Assembly (NCBI RefSeq): GCF_039566955.1
Contig: NZ_CP154796.1
Span: 5,084,001 to 5,148,000 of the forward strand
Source: Micromonospora sp. DSM 45708
GTDB taxonomy: Bacteria; Actinomycetota; Actinomycetes; Mycobacteriales; Micromonosporaceae
DNA: 64,000 nucleotides
Direction of reading: 5' to 3'
Shown here: positions 36,888 to 48,830 of the stretch, piece after piece
Numbering within the stretch: position 1 is the stretch's first letter
How the letters are laid out: each line of letters begins with the position of its first letter
The notes under the pieces: generated by a model
What the model was told of the DNA's origin: nothing
The model's database searches: none
Seen by the model: the letters and a program-made list of their open reading frames with translations, nothing else
Translations under genes and position numbers: made by a program

Positions 36888-36931
36888 CGACCCGCGGCCC
36901 GACGCCGGGGAGAGCGTCGGGTCGCGGGTCG
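36888..36931 (-). terminator. Terminator-like hairpin after ilvC
   Basis: 18-bp arms (36888-36905 and 36914-36931) with one mismatch on the minus strand and an 8-base loop, 15 bases beyond the ilvC stop. It probably separates ilvBNC from serA. Confidence 0.65.
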
Positions 36932-36945
36932 CGCGGTGTGCCGGG

Positions 36946-38533
<1,588 letters not shown>

Positions 38534-38535
38534 GG

Positions 38536-40455
38536 TCAGATGTCGTCCTCGTCGAAGGCGGGGCGGACGCCCCTCGCGAACATGATCTCGTCGTTGCTGG
38601 TGCCGGCGGCCACCATCGGCCAGACCATCGCGTCCTTGCCGACCACGAAGTCGATGACCACCGGCGCGTCGGTGATCGCCATGGCCGCCTCGATGGTCTT
38701 GTCCACGTCGGCGGCGTTCTCGCAGCGCAGCCCGACGCAGCCGAGCGCCTCGGCGAGCTTGACGAAATCCGGGATGCGGTGCTTGTGCGTGCCCAGCTCG
38801 GTGTTGGAGTAGCGCTCGCCGTAGAACAGCGTCTGCCACTGCCGGACCATGCCGAGGTTGCCGTTGTTGATCACGGCGACCTTGACCGGGATGCCCTCCA
38901 GCGCGCAGGTGGCCAGCTCCTGGTTGGTCATCTGGAAGCAGCCGTCGCCGTCCACCGCCCAGACCGTGGTGTCCGGCCGGCCCACCTTGGCGCCCATCGC
39001 GGCCGGCACGGCGTAGCCCATGGTGCCCAGCCCGCCGGAGTTGAGCCAGGTGTTCGGCTTCTCGTACGAGATGAACTGGCTGGCCCACATCTGGTGCTGG
39101 CCGACGCCGGCCACGTAGATCGCGTCCGGACCGGCGAGCTCGCCCAACCGCTTGATCACGTACTGCGGGGAGAGCGTGCCGTCGGCCGGCTCCTCGAAGC
39201 CGAGCGGGTACCGCTCGCGCAGGTCGTCGAGCTGGGCCCACCAGTCGGCCAGGTCGGTGGCCGGGTGGGTGGCCTGCTCGGCGGTGACCGCCGCGACCAG
39301 CTCGTCGATCACGTGCCGCGCGTCGCCCACGATCGGGACGTCGGCGTGCCGGTTCTTGCCGATCTCGGCCGGGTCGACGTCGGCGTGCACCACCGCGGCG
39401 TCCGGCGCGAACGAGTCCAGCTTGCCGGTCACCCGGTCGTCGAAGCGGGCGCCGAGCGCCACGATCAGGTCGGCCTTCTGGAGGCCGTAGACCGCGGCGA
39501 CGGTGCCGTGCATGCCGGGCATGCCCAGGTGCTGCCGGTGCGAGTCGGGGAACGCGCCGAGCGCCATCAGCGTGGTGACCACCGGGATTCCGGTCAGCTC
39601 GGCCAGCCGGCGCAGCCCCTCGGTGGCGCCGGCCTTGAGCACGCCGCCGCCGACGTAGAGCACCGGCCGGCGGGCCGTGGTCATCAGCCGGGCCGCCTCG
39701 CGGATCTGCTTGCCGTGCGGGTGCAGCGTGGGCCGGTAGCCGGGCAGGTCCAGCGTCGGCGGCCAGGAGAAGGTGGCCGGCGCCTGGAGGACGTCCTTGG
39801 GGATGTCGACGAGCACCGGGCCGGGCCGGCCGGTGGCGGCCAGGTGGAACGCCTCGGCGAGCACCCGGGGGATCTCGTCGGCGGTCTGCACCAGGAAGTT
39901 GTGCTTGGTGATCGGCAGCGTGATGCCCTGGATGTCGGCCTCCTGGAAGGCGTCCGTGCCGATCGACGGCCGGGCCACCTGGCCGGTGATCGCCACCATC
40001 GGCACCGAGTCCATGTAGGCGTCGGCGATCGGGGTGACCAGGTTGGTCGCGCCCGGACCGGAGGTGGCGATGCAGACGCCGACCCGGCCGGTGGCCTGCG
40101 CGTAGCCGGTGGCCGCGTGCCCGGCGCCCTGCTCGTGGCGGACCAGGATGTGCCGGACCGTCGAGTCGTAGAGCGGGTCGTACGCGGGCAGGATCGCGCC
40201 CCCCGGGATGCCGAAGACCACGTCGACGCCGAGCGCCTCCAGCGACCGCACCAGCGAGCCGGCGCCGGAGACCTGCGCGGTGGTGGGCTGCCGTACCGGT
40301 GCGTCGGCCGGGTCCGCGGCCGGGACGGCCCGGCTCCCGGCGGGGGCGGCGCCGGCGCGGGAGGCGGGGGCGTGGTCGGCGTCGCCGGCCGCGCCGGTGC
40401 CCGGACGGGCTCGTCGGGCGGAGTGGGCGAGGGTCTCTGGCGTAGGTCTCGTCAT
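38536..40455 (-). CDS. ilvB: Acetolactate synthase large subunit
   Basis: 639 residues, ThDP- and FAD-dependent. The N-terminal 65 residues are an Ala/Pro-rich extension. Then [32 protein letters not shown] (catalytic Glu), [15 protein letters not shown] and the ThDP motif [14 protein letters not shown] to INNGNLGM. First structural gene of ilvBNC behind an attenuator. Confidence 0.98.
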   Translation of the reverse strand: MTRPTPETLAHSARRARPGTGAAGDADHAPASRAGAAPAGSRAVPAADPADAPVRQPTTAQVSGAGSLVRSLEALGVDVVFGIPGGAILPAYDPLYDSTVRHILVRHEQGAGHAATGYAQATGRVGVCIATSGPGATNLVTPIADAYMDSVPMVAITGQVARPSIGTDAFQEADIQGITLPITKHNFLVQTADEIPRVLAEAFHLAATGRPGPVLVDIPKDVLQAPATFSWPPTLDLPGYRPTLHPHGKQIREAARLMTTARRPVLYVGGGVLKAGATEGLRRLAELTGIPVVTTLMALGAFPDSHRQHLGMPGMHGTVAAVYGLQKADLIVALGARFDDRVTGKLDSFAPDAAVVHADVDPAEIGKNRHADVPIVGDARHVIDELVAAVTAEQATHPATDLADWWAQLDDLRERYPLGFEEPADGTLSPQYVIKRLGELAGPDAIYVAGVGQHQMWASQFISYEKPNTWLNSGGLGTMGYAVPAAMGAKVGRPDTTVWAVDGDGCFQMTNQELATCALEGIPVKVAVINNGNLGMVRQWQTLFYGERYSNTELGTHKHRIPDFVKLAEALGCVGLRCENAADVDKTIEAAMAITDAPVVIDFVVGKDAMVWPMVAAGTSNDEIMFARGVRPAFDEDDI

Positions 40456-40535
40456 GGCGGTTCAAGCCTTCGGCTGTGAGTGGGTGACGCGGTTGTCAGG
40501 ATGGGACGCGGGCGTCCCGGCGATGGTCCGACGGC

Positions 40536-40595
40536 AACAAAAAAGCCCACGTGCAGGATGCACGGGGCCAGCGCACTCTCGGTGGGAGAGTGCGC
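40536..40595 (-). promoter_or_regulatory. Transcription attenuator of ilvBNC
   Basis: An 11-bp perfect hairpin (40570-40596, 5-base loop) starts at the leader stop codon and is followed by a terminator (stem 40545-40568 with one bulge, then TTTTTTGTT at 40536-40544). The ilvB ATG is about 80 bases further on. Same plan and same U-tract context as the cimA leader. Confidence 0.82.
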
Positions 40596-40631
40596 TCAGG
40601 TAAGTACTCGCAGCGACCGGTTCGACGACAT
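40596..40631 (-). CDS. ilvBNC leader peptide
   Basis: Eleven codons, MSSNRSLRVLT, ATG 40631 to TGA 40596-40598. Leu-Arg-Val-Leu lie near the end, two of them written with codons rare here (GTA, CTT). The stop overlaps the first hairpin arm, so a ribosome reaching or stalling before it would decide which structure forms. No Shine-Dalgarno is visible, and the -10 box is 7 bases upstream, so the leader mRNA probably starts at its ATG. Confidence 0.72.
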   Translation of the reverse strand: MSSNRSLRVLT

Positions 40632-40635
40632 GCGG

Positions 40636-43071
40636 CTAAGCCTGACGCATCTCACGCGATGAGTCAACTGATCCCACATTCTGGTTCACGGACGTGGGCG
40701 TGTCGGGCGCCGACACCCCGTCCACGCCGGCTGTCACCTGCGACGACGCCTCCAGGGCGGGGCGCGGGGCGGGCGGGTTGTTGCGCAGCCGGGGCAGCAA
40801 CGGCGACGGGCTACGCACCGGCGGGGACGGCGGCGCGGACGGGATCGGGGCGGGCCGGTTGCCGGGCGCGGTGGCCGCCTCCAGCATCGCCTCCAGGTGC
40901 TCGGCCGGCACCCCCCAGCCGAAGAGCGCGCCCTGACCGAACCGGCAGCCGGCAGCCACCACGGCGGCCAGCTCGGTGGGATTGGTGACCCCCTCGGCGA
41001 TCACCTCCAGCCCGAGCTGGTGGCCGAGGCGCATGACGATGTCAACCATCGGGGCGAACGCCGGCCCCTCCCGGCCCACCGGCCGCACCGGCTCGTGCTC
41101 GGCGACCAGACTATGGTCGATCTTGAGGATGTCGATCGGCAGCCGCCGCAACTGCCCCAGCGAGGAGTAGCCGGCGCCGAAGTCGTCGAGCGCGATCCGG
41201 ACACCGGTCAGCCGCAACGCGGTCAGCCGCCGGATCAGCTCGTCCAGGTCGGTGGCGACCGCGTGCTCGGTCACCTCCAGCACCAGCCGCTGCGGCGGCA
41301 CGTGGTGCGCGCGCAGCGCGTCGGCCACCTGGACCACGTACTGCGGGGCGTGCAGCTCACGCGGCGAGACGTTCACCGACACCCAGACGTCGTGCCCGTC
41401 GGCCAGCCAGCGGGAGAGCTGGTAGCAGGCCTGGTGCAGCACCCACGCGCCGAGCTTGGAGATCATCCCGCACTCCTCGGCCAGCGGGATGAACTCGTCC
41501 GGCCGGACGTTGCCCAGCTCCGGGTGACGCCAGCGGAGCAGCGCCTCGGCGCCGACCGGCCGGACCGAGGGCAGCGAGGCCACCGGCTGGAAGACCAGCC
41601 GCAGCTCGTCCCGCTCGATCGCGCCGCGCAGCTCGTGCTCCAGCCGGGTGCGCCGGCTCAGCAACTGGTCGTACGTGGCGTCGTAGCGCTCGATGCGGTT
41701 CTTGCCGCGCTGCTTGGCGTAGCGCAGCGCCAGGTCGGCGTTGCGCAGCAACAGCTCGACGTCGTGGTCGCCGGGGCTGCCGGCCACCCCGATGCTGACC
41801 GAGAGGAAGACCGGCCCGTCCGCCTCCTCGTAGGGGCGGCCGAGCACCCCGAGCAGCCGCTCGGCGACCGGGCCGGGCTCGGCCGAACCGTGCATCAGCA
41901 CCGCGAACTCGTCGCCGCCGAGCCGGGCGGCCAGATCACCCGGCCGCAGGTTGCCGCGCAGCCGCCGGCCCACCTCGGCGAGCACCGCGTCGCCGACGTC
42001 GTGCCCGCGCATGTCGTTGACGTTCTTGAAGCCGTCCAGGTCGAGCCCGAGCAGCACGCAGGGCACGCCCGTCTCGGCGCACCGGTGCAGGGCCCGCAGC
42101 AGGCCGCGCCGGTTGGCCAGGTCGGTGAGCGGATCGGTGTGCGCCAGCTCGCGGAAGTGTGCCTCCCGCTCGGCCAGCCGGACGGCGTAGCCGCGCACGT
42201 CGTTGAGGGCCAGATACTGCCGGGCGACGAGCGCGAACCCCTCGACGCTGCCGGCGACGATGCCGTACCCGTCGAACCGCCCGCCCTGGGTGAGGTGGTA
42301 CATCGCGGAGGCGGCCATGGCGAACATCGGCACGAACGCGTACTCGCCGTCGCGGCGGATGAGGTCGACGTCGAACCGTGTCGCGTCGGCCCGGCGACCG
42401 GCGACCGCGGTGGCCACCAGGCCGGCCGCGGACACCACGGCGCCGGCCAGCAGCATGCGCTGGCCGCCCTGGCAGAGCCCGGCCGCCACGCCCAGGCCGC
42501 CGGCGGTCACCGCGACCGCCCCGGCGCCGAGCAGGGCCAGCCAGCCGCGCGGCGGGGCGGCCCGCAACACCAGGATCAGCGTCAGCCCGGTGGTGAGCGC
42601 GGCGCTGACGGTGGCCAGCAGGATGGGCAGGCAGGCGACCGGGGTGGCGTCGCCGAGCAGCCGGGTCGGCGCGCTGAACGCCACCCAGCCGACGAACCAC
42701 AGCGCGGTCGCCATGATCACGCCGTCGAGCAGCAGCCGGGCCGTGGCGGCCCGGGTCGCCGCCGCGCCGGGCAACCGGAGCAGCGCCGCGCCGAGGCCCA
42801 ACCCGGCCACGGTGGTGGACGCCGCGACGAGCGTGGCCCAGCCGGTGCGCTGGCCCTGCCGGTGCGCCCAGTCGTCCCCGGCGAGCAGCAGGCCGCCCAG
42901 GCCGAGAAGCAGGCTGAGCAGGGCGGTCCCCCCGGCGACGGCCAGCAGCAGGTGGGCCTGCCGACGGGGGCCGGTGCGGCGGCGGGCCGACGCGGCGAGC
43001 AGCGCGACGGCGCCGGCCGCGGCGCAACCGCTCAGCGCCGCGACGGCGACCATCCCCGGGGACGACTGCAC
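40636..43071 (-). CDS. Membrane-bound bifunctional GGDEF-EAL cyclic-di-GMP enzyme
   Basis: 811 residues. About eight hydrophobic segments (1-285), a diguanylate cyclase domain with intact GGDEF (385-389) and an RxxD inhibitory site (RPGD, 376-379) exactly five residues before it, and an EAL phosphodiesterase domain (EALLRW at 509, [21 protein letters not shown]). All key residues of both activities are present, so the net direction cannot be told. Pro-rich C-terminal tail. GTG 43071 chosen; ATG 43053 is possible; far upstream in-frame codons overlap ilvD antisense and are rejected. Confidence 0.93.
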   Translation of the reverse strand: MQSSPGMVAVAALSGCAAAGAVALLAASARRRTGPRRQAHLLLAVAGGTALLSLLLGLGGLLLAGDDWAHRQGQRTGWATLVAASTTVAGLGLGAALLRLPGAAATRAATARLLLDGVIMATALWFVGWVAFSAPTRLLGDATPVACLPILLATVSAALTTGLTLILVLRAAPPRGWLALLGAGAVAVTAGGLGVAAGLCQGGQRMLLAGAVVSAAGLVATAVAGRRADATRFDVDLIRRDGEYAFVPMFAMAASAMYHLTQGGRFDGYGIVAGSVEGFALVARQYLALNDVRGYAVRLAEREAHFRELAHTDPLTDLANRRGLLRALHRCAETGVPCVLLGLDLDGFKNVNDMRGHDVGDAVLAEVGRRLRGNLRPGDLAARLGGDEFAVLMHGSAEPGPVAERLLGVLGRPYEEADGPVFLSVSIGVAGSPGDHDVELLLRNADLALRYAKQRGKNRIERYDATYDQLLSRRTRLEHELRGAIERDELRLVFQPVASLPSVRPVGAEALLRWRHPELGNVRPDEFIPLAEECGMISKLGAWVLHQACYQLSRWLADGHDVWVSVNVSPRELHAPQYVVQVADALRAHHVPPQRLVLEVTEHAVATDLDELIRRLTALRLTGVRIALDDFGAGYSSLGQLRRLPIDILKIDHSLVAEHEPVRPVGREGPAFAPMVDIVMRLGHQLGLEVIAEGVTNPTELAAVVAAGCRFGQGALFGWGVPAEHLEAMLEAATAPGNRPAPIPSAPPSPPVRSPSPLLPRLRNNPPAPRPALEASSQVTAGVDGVSAPDTPTSVNQNVGSVDSSREMRQA
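40639..40667 (-). promoter_or_regulatory. Candidate ilvBNC promoter
   Basis: TTGACT (40662-40667), 17 bases, CAGGCT (40639-40644) on the minus strand, then 7 bases to the leader ATG. It lies inside the last codons of the GGDEF-EAL gene. Confidence 0.6.
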
Positions 43072-43182
43072 GCGTCCAACTCTGCCGGATTCGCGCCCTC
43101 CGTGGGGCACCGGGTGTGCAACTGTTGGGACACAGGGTGTACGGCCGGAAGTCGCCCGGCCGGCGGTGTCAGACTGGTGGAC

Positions 43183-45030
43183 ATGCCTGAGCTGCGGTCG
43201 AGGACATCCACCCACGGTCGGACGATGGCCGGCGCCCGGGCCCTCTGGCGGGCCACCGGGATGACCGACGACGACTTCGGCAAGCCGATCGTCGCCATCG
43301 CCAACAGTTTCACCCAGTTCGTACCCGGTCATGTCCATCTCAAGGACCTCGGCGGCCTGGTCGCCGACGCGGTGGCCGAGGCCGGCGGCGTGGGTCGGGA
43401 GTTCAACACCATCGCCGTCGACGACGGCATCGCCATGGGCCACGGCGGCATGCTCTACTCGCTGCCCAGCCGCGAGCTGATCGCCGACGCGGTGGAATAC
43501 ATGGTCAACGCGCACTGCGCCGACGCCCTGGTCTGCATCTCCAACTGCGACAAGATCACCCCCGGGATGCTGCTCGCCGCGCTGCGGCTGAACATCCCGA
43601 CCGTCTTCGTCTCCGGCGGCCCGATGGAGGCCGGCAAGACGGTGGCGATCGAGGGCGTCGTCCACTCCAAGATCGACCTGATCGACGCCATGATCGCCTC
43701 CTCGAACGAGGCGGTCACCGACGACCAGCTCGGCGAGATCGAGCGCTCGGCGTGCCCGACCTGCGGCTCCTGCTCCGGCATGTTCACCGCCAACTCGATG
43801 AACTGCCTGACCGAGGCGATCGGCCTGGCGCTGCCCGGCAACGGGTCCACGCTGGCCACCCACGCCGCACGCCGGTCGCTCTTCGTCGAGGCCGGCCGCA
43901 CCGCCGTGGAGATCGCCAAGCGCTGGTACGACGAGGACGACGCCTCGGTGCTGCCGCGCGCGATCGCCGGCCGGGCCGCGTTCGAGAACGCGGTCGCGCT
44001 CGACGTGGCCATGGGCGGCTCGACCAACACGATCCTGCACCTGCTCGCCGCCGCCCGCGAAGCGGAGCTGGACTTCGAGGTGGCCGACATCGACGCCATC
44101 TCCCGCCGGGTGCCCTGCCTGGCCAAGGTCGCCCCGAACTCGCCGAACTACCACATGGAGGACGTGCACCGGGCCGGCGGCATCCCCGCCATCCTCGGCG
44201 AACTGGACCGCGCCGGCCTGCTCCACCGCGACGTGCGCGCGGTCCACTCCCCCAGCCTGACGCAGTGGCTGGCCGACTGGGACGTGCGCGGCGGCTCGCC
44301 CACGCCCGAGGCGGTCGAGCTGTTCCACGCCGCGCCCGGCGGGGTCCGCACCACCGAGCCGTTCTCCACCACCAACCGCTGGTCGTCGCTGGACACCGAC
44401 GCGGCCGGCGGCTGCATCCGCGACCTCACGCACGCCTACAGCGCCGACGGCGGGCTGGCCATCCTGCACGGCAACCTGGCGCCGGACGGCTGCGTGGTGA
44501 AGACCGCCGGGGTGCCCGAGGAGTGCCTGACGTTCCGCGGCCCGGCCAAGGTCTTCGAGTCGCAGGACGACGCGGTGACCGCCATCCTGGCCAAGCAGAT
44601 CGTCGCCGGCGACGTGGTGGTGATCCGCTACGAGGGCCCGAAGGGCGGCCCCGGCATGCAGGAGATGCTCTACCCCACCTCGTTCCTGAAGGGCCGTGGG
44701 CTCGGGCGCGCCTGCGCGCTGCTCACCGACGGCCGGTTCTCCGGCGGCACCTCCGGGCTGTCCATCGGGCACGTCTCCCCGGAGGCGGCCTCCGGCGGGC
44801 TGATCGCGCTGGTGCGCGACGGCGACGAGGTCGTCATCGACATCCCGGGCCGCTCCATCGAGCTGAACGTGCCGGCCGACGAGCTGACCGCGCGGCGGGT
44901 GGCCGAGGAGAAGCGCGACCGCCCGTACACCCCGGCCGACCGGCAGCGCCCGGTGTCGGCGGCGCTGCGCGCGTACGCCTCGATGGCCACCTCGGCCAGC
45001 GACGGCGCGTACCGCCGCGTCCCCGAGTAG
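43183..45030 (+). CDS. ilvD: Dihydroxy-acid dehydratase
   Basis: 615 residues; Fe-S enzyme dehydrating dihydroxy acids to the 2-oxo acids in Val, Leu and Ile synthesis. [17 protein letters not shown] start, the cluster Cys in [12 protein letters not shown] and [17 protein letters not shown], and [20 protein letters not shown] near the end. Faces away from the rest of the ilv cluster. A repeat element begins 4 bases after the stop. Confidence 0.98.
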   Translation: MPELRSRTSTHGRTMAGARALWRATGMTDDDFGKPIVAIANSFTQFVPGHVHLKDLGGLVADAVAEAGGVGREFNTIAVDDGIAMGHGGMLYSLPSRELIADAVEYMVNAHCADALVCISNCDKITPGMLLAALRLNIPTVFVSGGPMEAGKTVAIEGVVHSKIDLIDAMIASSNEAVTDDQLGEIERSACPTCGSCSGMFTANSMNCLTEAIGLALPGNGSTLATHAARRSLFVEAGRTAVEIAKRWYDEDDASVLPRAIAGRAAFENAVALDVAMGGSTNTILHLLAAAREAELDFEVADIDAISRRVPCLAKVAPNSPNYHMEDVHRAGGIPAILGELDRAGLLHRDVRAVHSPSLTQWLADWDVRGGSPTPEAVELFHAAPGGVRTTEPFSTTNRWSSLDTDAAGGCIRDLTHAYSADGGLAILHGNLAPDGCVVKTAGVPEECLTFRGPAKVFESQDDAVTAILAKQIVAGDVVVIRYEGPKGGPGMQEMLYPTSFLKGRGLGRACALLTDGRFSGGTSGLSIGHVSPEAASGGLIALVRDGDEVVIDIPGRSIELNVPADELTARRVAEEKRDRPYTPADRQRPVSAALRAYASMATSASDGAYRRVPE

Positions 45031-45034
45031 GTGC

Positions 45035-45077
45035 AAGGAGGGGCCCCGCTTAACGCCTCGTGCAGAGGCGGGGCCCC
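45035..45077 (+). repeat. Dispersed intergenic palindromic repeat, copy B
   Basis: AAGGAGGGGCCCC arm, centre with TTAACGCCT, and a GGGGCCCC arm. A partial second unit (GGGGCCCCGCTTGACACCT, 45070-45088) repeats the start of the centre. Located just after the ilvD stop. Confidence 0.8.
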
Positions 45078-45110
45078 GCTTGACACCTTTCACCGGTAAC
45101 CTCCGGCGAC

Positions 45111-45833
45111 GTGGAGACGACGGTGAGCTACGCGCGACTGATCCGACCGGCGATCGACCGGGTCTACATGGGCGCCCGCCTGAAGGCGCGCCCCCGGATG
45201 GCGGCGTTCTACGCCGAACGCGGCCACGAACTCGGCATGGAGAACACGCTCTTCTCCGGCGTGCTGGCCCGGCCGACGCCGGCCGAGGCGCTCGCCGACG
45301 GCTTGGTCTACACCGGTGTCGACCTGAGCCGGGAGCTGGCGCAGGGCATCTTCGTCCGCGACGACGAGGGCGCCTGGCACCTGACCGAGCGGGGCCGCGA
45401 GTTGGCGTCGTTCGGTCAGCGTGCCACCGGCGAGGCCGCCGAGGAGCTGTGGGCGACGCTGCCCGGGGTGCTGCCCGGCCTGAGCATCGTGCCCCGGCTC
45501 GCGGAACTGGTCGGGCGGGTGCTGGCGCACGCGCAGGCCACCGGCGGGCCGGCGTTCCGCGCCATGTCCCCGCCGTACGAGCCGGAGGACGCATCCCCGG
45601 CGCTGCTGCTGGTCACCCGGCTGGGCTCGCTGCGGCACCACCGCGCGGACGCGCACCGGGCCGCGTGGCGGGCCGCCGGGCTGACCGCCGAGGAGATCCG
45701 CGCGCTGCCGGACGGGCCGGACCGCGCGCCGATCGAGGCCGACACCGACCGCCGTGACGAGCCGGCGTACGCGGTGCTCACCGACGCCGAGCGGTGGGAG
45801 CTGCTGGCCGGCCTCGCCGCCCTGCCCAACTAG
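45111..45833 (+). CDS. Uncharacterised protein, possibly SCO6745-like
   Basis: 240 residues, soluble and helix-rich; ARLIRPAIDRVYMGARLKARP at the start and LLLVTRLGSLRHHRADAHRAAW later resemble a small actinobacterial family that includes SCO6745 and may contain a winged helix. Function unknown. GTG 45111 follows TAACCT by 8 bases, a leaderless pattern. Confidence 0.6.
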   Translation: METTVSYARLIRPAIDRVYMGARLKARPRMAAFYAERGHELGMENTLFSGVLARPTPAEALADGLVYTGVDLSRELAQGIFVRDDEGAWHLTERGRELASFGQRATGEAAEELWATLPGVLPGLSIVPRLAELVGRVLAHAQATGGPAFRAMSPPYEPEDASPALLLVTRLGSLRHHRADAHRAAWRAAGLTAEEIRALPDGPDRAPIEADTDRRDEPAYAVLTDAERWELLAGLAALPN

Positions 45834-47497
45834 CCGTCCAGCCGGCTAACACCGTCGCCTTCGTGGCGGTGCACGGTGTGGCCGTCGCGGGTTACGCGCA
45901 GGGTCACCGCCCGGCCGGGGTGTTGCGCGGCGAGCCGGACCAGCGCGGGCACCGGGTCGGCGAGCAGCTTGCGGGCCGGTGAGCCGGGCAGCGGAAGCGG
46001 CTCGTCCGGGTCGGCGGGGACCAGTCCGGCCACGTCGTCGGCCAGGTGGGTGAGGCAGTCGTCGAGGGCCGCCGCCAGGCTGGGCCGGGTGGGCAGGTCG
46101 TCCGGGTGCACCGGGGCGTAACGCGGCCGAACCTCCACCGACCACCACCGGCCATCCGGCCGGAGCGGTTGGCCGGCGTGCCGCCGCAGGTCGAGGACGC
46201 CGACGTGCAGCGCCAGGTCGAGGCCGAGCACGAGCCGGACCACCTCGGGCAGCGGCGGCACCGCCGGGCGGACGGCGGTGACGAGAAGCCGACCGGCGCC
46301 GAACTGACGCACGTACTCCCCCACCGGGTCGGCCCCGGCCCAGGGCAGGCTGACGCATCCGTCGCGCAGGTCGCGGGCGATCATGTGGCCGCCGTCCGCC
46401 TCCGCCAGGTCCTCCGGGAGTACGCCGAAGACGCGCGCCCACGCGCCGAGCCGATAGCGCTCGGGGAGCTGCACCACCGGCCGGCCGTCGGTCGTGCGCG
46501 CCACCGTGCGGGTGAACTCCGGGGTGCCGCTGCGCCAGGTCAGGTGCACCACCCGGTGCCGCAGGTCGGTGACGGTGACGAGCACTGCCGGACGGTCCCG
46601 GCCGGCAGCCGACGCGCCGAGCCGGGACGGGTCGGGCGGTGCGGTGACCCGACGCAGCGGCGGCCGGCCGCGCACCGCCGACCGGACGGGTGAGCCGGCG
46701 TATCGCAGGCCGGTGTGCGACCAGCCGCCGTCCCGCCACACCGCCTGCGCGCCAGGTCGACTGTCTTCCAGCTCGGCCACGACGCGTCGCTCGACCCGGC
46801 CGACCGGCCCGGGTGGGGCGGGGATCGCCAGTGCACCGCAGCGTCGCGGGCCGGGATCGAGCGGCCGGGCCGGCGCGGTTAACCCCCGCTCGGTGAGACC
46901 GGCCAGGGCCGCCCGCGCGTCGGTGAGCGTCAGCGCGGTCGCCAGGCCGGGATTGCCCTCGACCGGACCGTCGGGGACGGGTGAGCCGGGCACCTCGTAG
47001 CGGACCGTCCACAGCAGATGGTCCTCCCGCCGACGGGCCGTCACGACGAGGTCGAGCAGGAGCAGGTCGGCCAGGCGGCAGAGCTGGGCGAGCCGGCCGT
47101 CCGGGTCCACCGGGTCGGGTGCGTTCGCCCCGCCCACCCAGAGCCGCCACGGGCGGCGGGCTGCGTCGGCGAGGGCCTGCGCCGCGATGGCGTACCGGTC
47201 GGTGGCGGGCAGCTCGGGACGCCAGGCCGGCGGGAGGCGTACCCGCAGCGGGTCGGGTTCGAGCGCGACGGCGACGGTGGACGCGAGGTCGCGTACCCGG
47301 GCGGTCAGGTCAGCCACCGCGCCACCTGTCGCGTCGGGTCGGGGATCGAGGTCGGCGGGCGTCACCCGGTGCGAGGCGACCGCGCCGGTGTCGGTGTTGG
47401 CGACGGTCAGCAGGAGCTGCGCGCGGCGGCGGCCCCGCCCGCGACAGCGCGGGCAACCGGCGCCACCGCACTGCGGGCAGGCGGTCACGTCGCTCAT
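45830..47497 (-). CDS. Uncharacterised protein with DnaJ-type CxxCxG zinc motif
   Basis: 555 residues, no family recognised. The N-terminus has CPQCGGAGCPRCRGRGRR, two CxxCxGxG repeats as in the DnaJ zinc finger. The rest is a long mixed alpha/beta protein with no membrane helix and a C-terminal VTLRVTRDGHTVHRHEGDG. ATG 47497 overlaps the stop of the upstream 83-residue gene by 4 bases, so they form one operon. Ends 3 bases into the convergent neighbour. Confidence 0.65.
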   Translation of the reverse strand: MSDVTACPQCGGAGCPRCRGRGRRRAQLLLTVANTDTGAVASHRVTPADLDPRPDATGGAVADLTARVRDLASTVAVALEPDPLRVRLPPAWRPELPATDRYAIAAQALADAARRPWRLWVGGANAPDPVDPDGRLAQLCRLADLLLLDLVVTARRREDHLLWTVRYEVPGSPVPDGPVEGNPGLATALTLTDARAALAGLTERGLTAPARPLDPGPRRCGALAIPAPPGPVGRVERRVVAELEDSRPGAQAVWRDGGWSHTGLRYAGSPVRSAVRGRPPLRRVTAPPDPSRLGASAAGRDRPAVLVTVTDLRHRVVHLTWRSGTPEFTRTVARTTDGRPVVQLPERYRLGAWARVFGVLPEDLAEADGGHMIARDLRDGCVSLPWAGADPVGEYVRQFGAGRLLVTAVRPAVPPLPEVVRLVLGLDLALHVGVLDLRRHAGQPLRPDGRWWSVEVRPRYAPVHPDDLPTRPSLAAALDDCLTHLADDVAGLVPADPDEPLPLPGSPARKLLADPVPALVRLAAQHPGRAVTLRVTRDGHTVHRHEGDGVSRLDG

Positions 47498-47745
47498 CGT
47501 GGCGGCCTCGGCGCGCAGGCCCCGTCGTGGTCGACCCGGCGCGCGCACCGGCGGCGGTCGGGCAGCGGCAGGTCGCAGAAGACCCGATGGCGTACGCCCT
47601 GCGCGTCCTCGAAGCTGACGGTGACCTCACCGGCGTCCACCTCGGACAGGAAGCTCACCGAGCGGGCCAGCGTGCCGGCGAAGTGGCGGGCGGCGGACAG
47701 GTCGGCGGCGGTGAACGGCAGATGCGCCACGAAACGCTCACCCAT
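47494..47745 (-). CDS. Small uncharacterised protein
   Basis: 83 residues, MGERFVAHLPFTAADLSAARHF at the start, VTVSFEDAQGVRHRVFCDLP in the middle, and a Cys/Arg-rich end. No family recognised. ATG 47745 is chosen; an ATG at 47784 would add 13 residues. Coupled to the zinc-motif gene downstream and divergent from the XRE regulator. Confidence 0.6.
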   Translation of the reverse strand: MGERFVAHLPFTAADLSAARHFAGTLARSVSFLSEVDAGEVTVSFEDAQGVRHRVFCDLPLPDRRRCARRVDHDGACAPRPPR

Positions 47746-47918
47746 GGGATTCCCAGATTGCATACACGAGAGCGCCACTCCCATTTCCGATAACCGCTAG
47801 AACAGGGCTTGTGCGCTGGTCATCCTGTGGCGTCAACGGCATTGGCGCAACACTCTGCGGCCCCGATTCTTGACCTATTTCTGCATAACGGATAGGCATT
47901 CCAAAGCGCGTATTCGGA

Positions 47919-48830
47919 GTGTTGCAAAATGGGACGGAGGCGTGGTCGTTGGCGGAGGACATGGGTTCGACGGTGCCGCGACGGCAGCTCGGCCGGGCGC
48001 TGCGGCAGTTGCGCACCGAGGCCGGGGTGACGCTCGACGCGGCGGCCGAGGCGCTGGAGTGCAGCCGGCAGAAGGTGTGGCGGATCGAGAGCGGCCTCGG
48101 GTCGGCGCGCGGGGTCGACGTGCGGGCGATGTGCCAGCTCTACGACGCGAACGCGGAGTTGACCGGCGCGCTGGCCGCGCTGGCGAGCGAGACGAAGACG
48201 AAGGGTTGGTGGCACGCCTACGGCGACGCCATCCCGGACTGGTTCGAGCTGTACGTCAGCCTGGAACAGTCAGCCGGTCGGCTCCGGTTCTACTACGACG
48301 CAATGGTGCCTGGTCTCTTCCAGACAAGGGAATACGCGCACGCGGTGTACCAGCACCGGTCCGAGGTGAGCGACGAGGAGCGGGAACGCCTGGTCGAGGT
48401 CCGGCTGCAACGCCAAGCGTTGTTGAGCCGCCGGTTGCCGCCTGCCCCACGTTGCGAAGTCGTACTCTCCGAGGCGGCGCTGCTGCGGGTCGTCGGGAGC
48501 AGCGAGACGATGGCAGGTCAGTTGCGTCACCTGGCAGCCCTGAGCGAGCGACCGAACGTCTCCGTTCGCGTGCTACCGCTCATGGCCGGACTGCATCGAG
48601 GCGTCGAAGCGGGCACGTTCGTCATGTTGGCGTTCCCCGCCGGCAACCGGGCAACGCCCGAGCCGCCAGTCGTCTACAGCGAATCGTGGACCGGCGCGCT
48701 GTATCTCGACCGACCCCAGGAACTCGCCGCATATGAGAAAGTCTGGGCGAGCATCGATGAGCTTGCTCTCGACCACAGCCTGTCGAGACGGTTGGTCGAT
48801 AAGATCATCGGGGAGGTTCACCATGGCTGA
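47919..48830 (+). CDS. XRE-family regulator with DUF5753 domain
   Basis: 303 residues. Helix-turn-helix at about 20-75 ([20 protein letters not shown], then [12 protein letters not shown]) and a DUF5753 domain beginning [20 protein letters not shown] with the conserved [17 protein letters not shown] 47919 or ATG 47961. Overlaps the DUF397 gene by 8 bases, so the two are coupled. TTGACC (47870-47875) with TAGGCA 17 bases on is a weak promoter candidate in an AT-rich leader. Confidence 0.9.
   Translation: MLQNGTEAWSLAEDMGSTVPRRQLGRALRQLRTEAGVTLDAAAEALECSRQKVWRIESGLGSARGVDVRAMCQLYDANAELTGALAALASETKTKGWWHAYGDAIPDWFELYVSLEQSAGRLRFYYDAMVPGLFQTREYAHAVYQHRSEVSDEERERLVEVRLQRQALLSRRLPPAPRCEVVLSEAALLRVVGSSETMAGQLRHLAALSERPNVSVRVLPLMAGLHRGVEAGTFVMLAFPAGNRATPEPPVVYSESWTGALYLDRPQELAAYEKVWASIDELALDHSLSRRLVDKIIGEVHHG

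Noticed and set aside
45080..45102. TTGACA as a -35 box for the gene at 45111
   Set aside because: Only 11 bases separate it from TAACCT; the TTGACA comes from the repeat sequence.
43072..45594. Upstream extension of the GGDEF-EAL reading frame
   Set aside because: The frame stays open antisense to ilvD, but the homologous part starts near 43071 and ilvD is certain.
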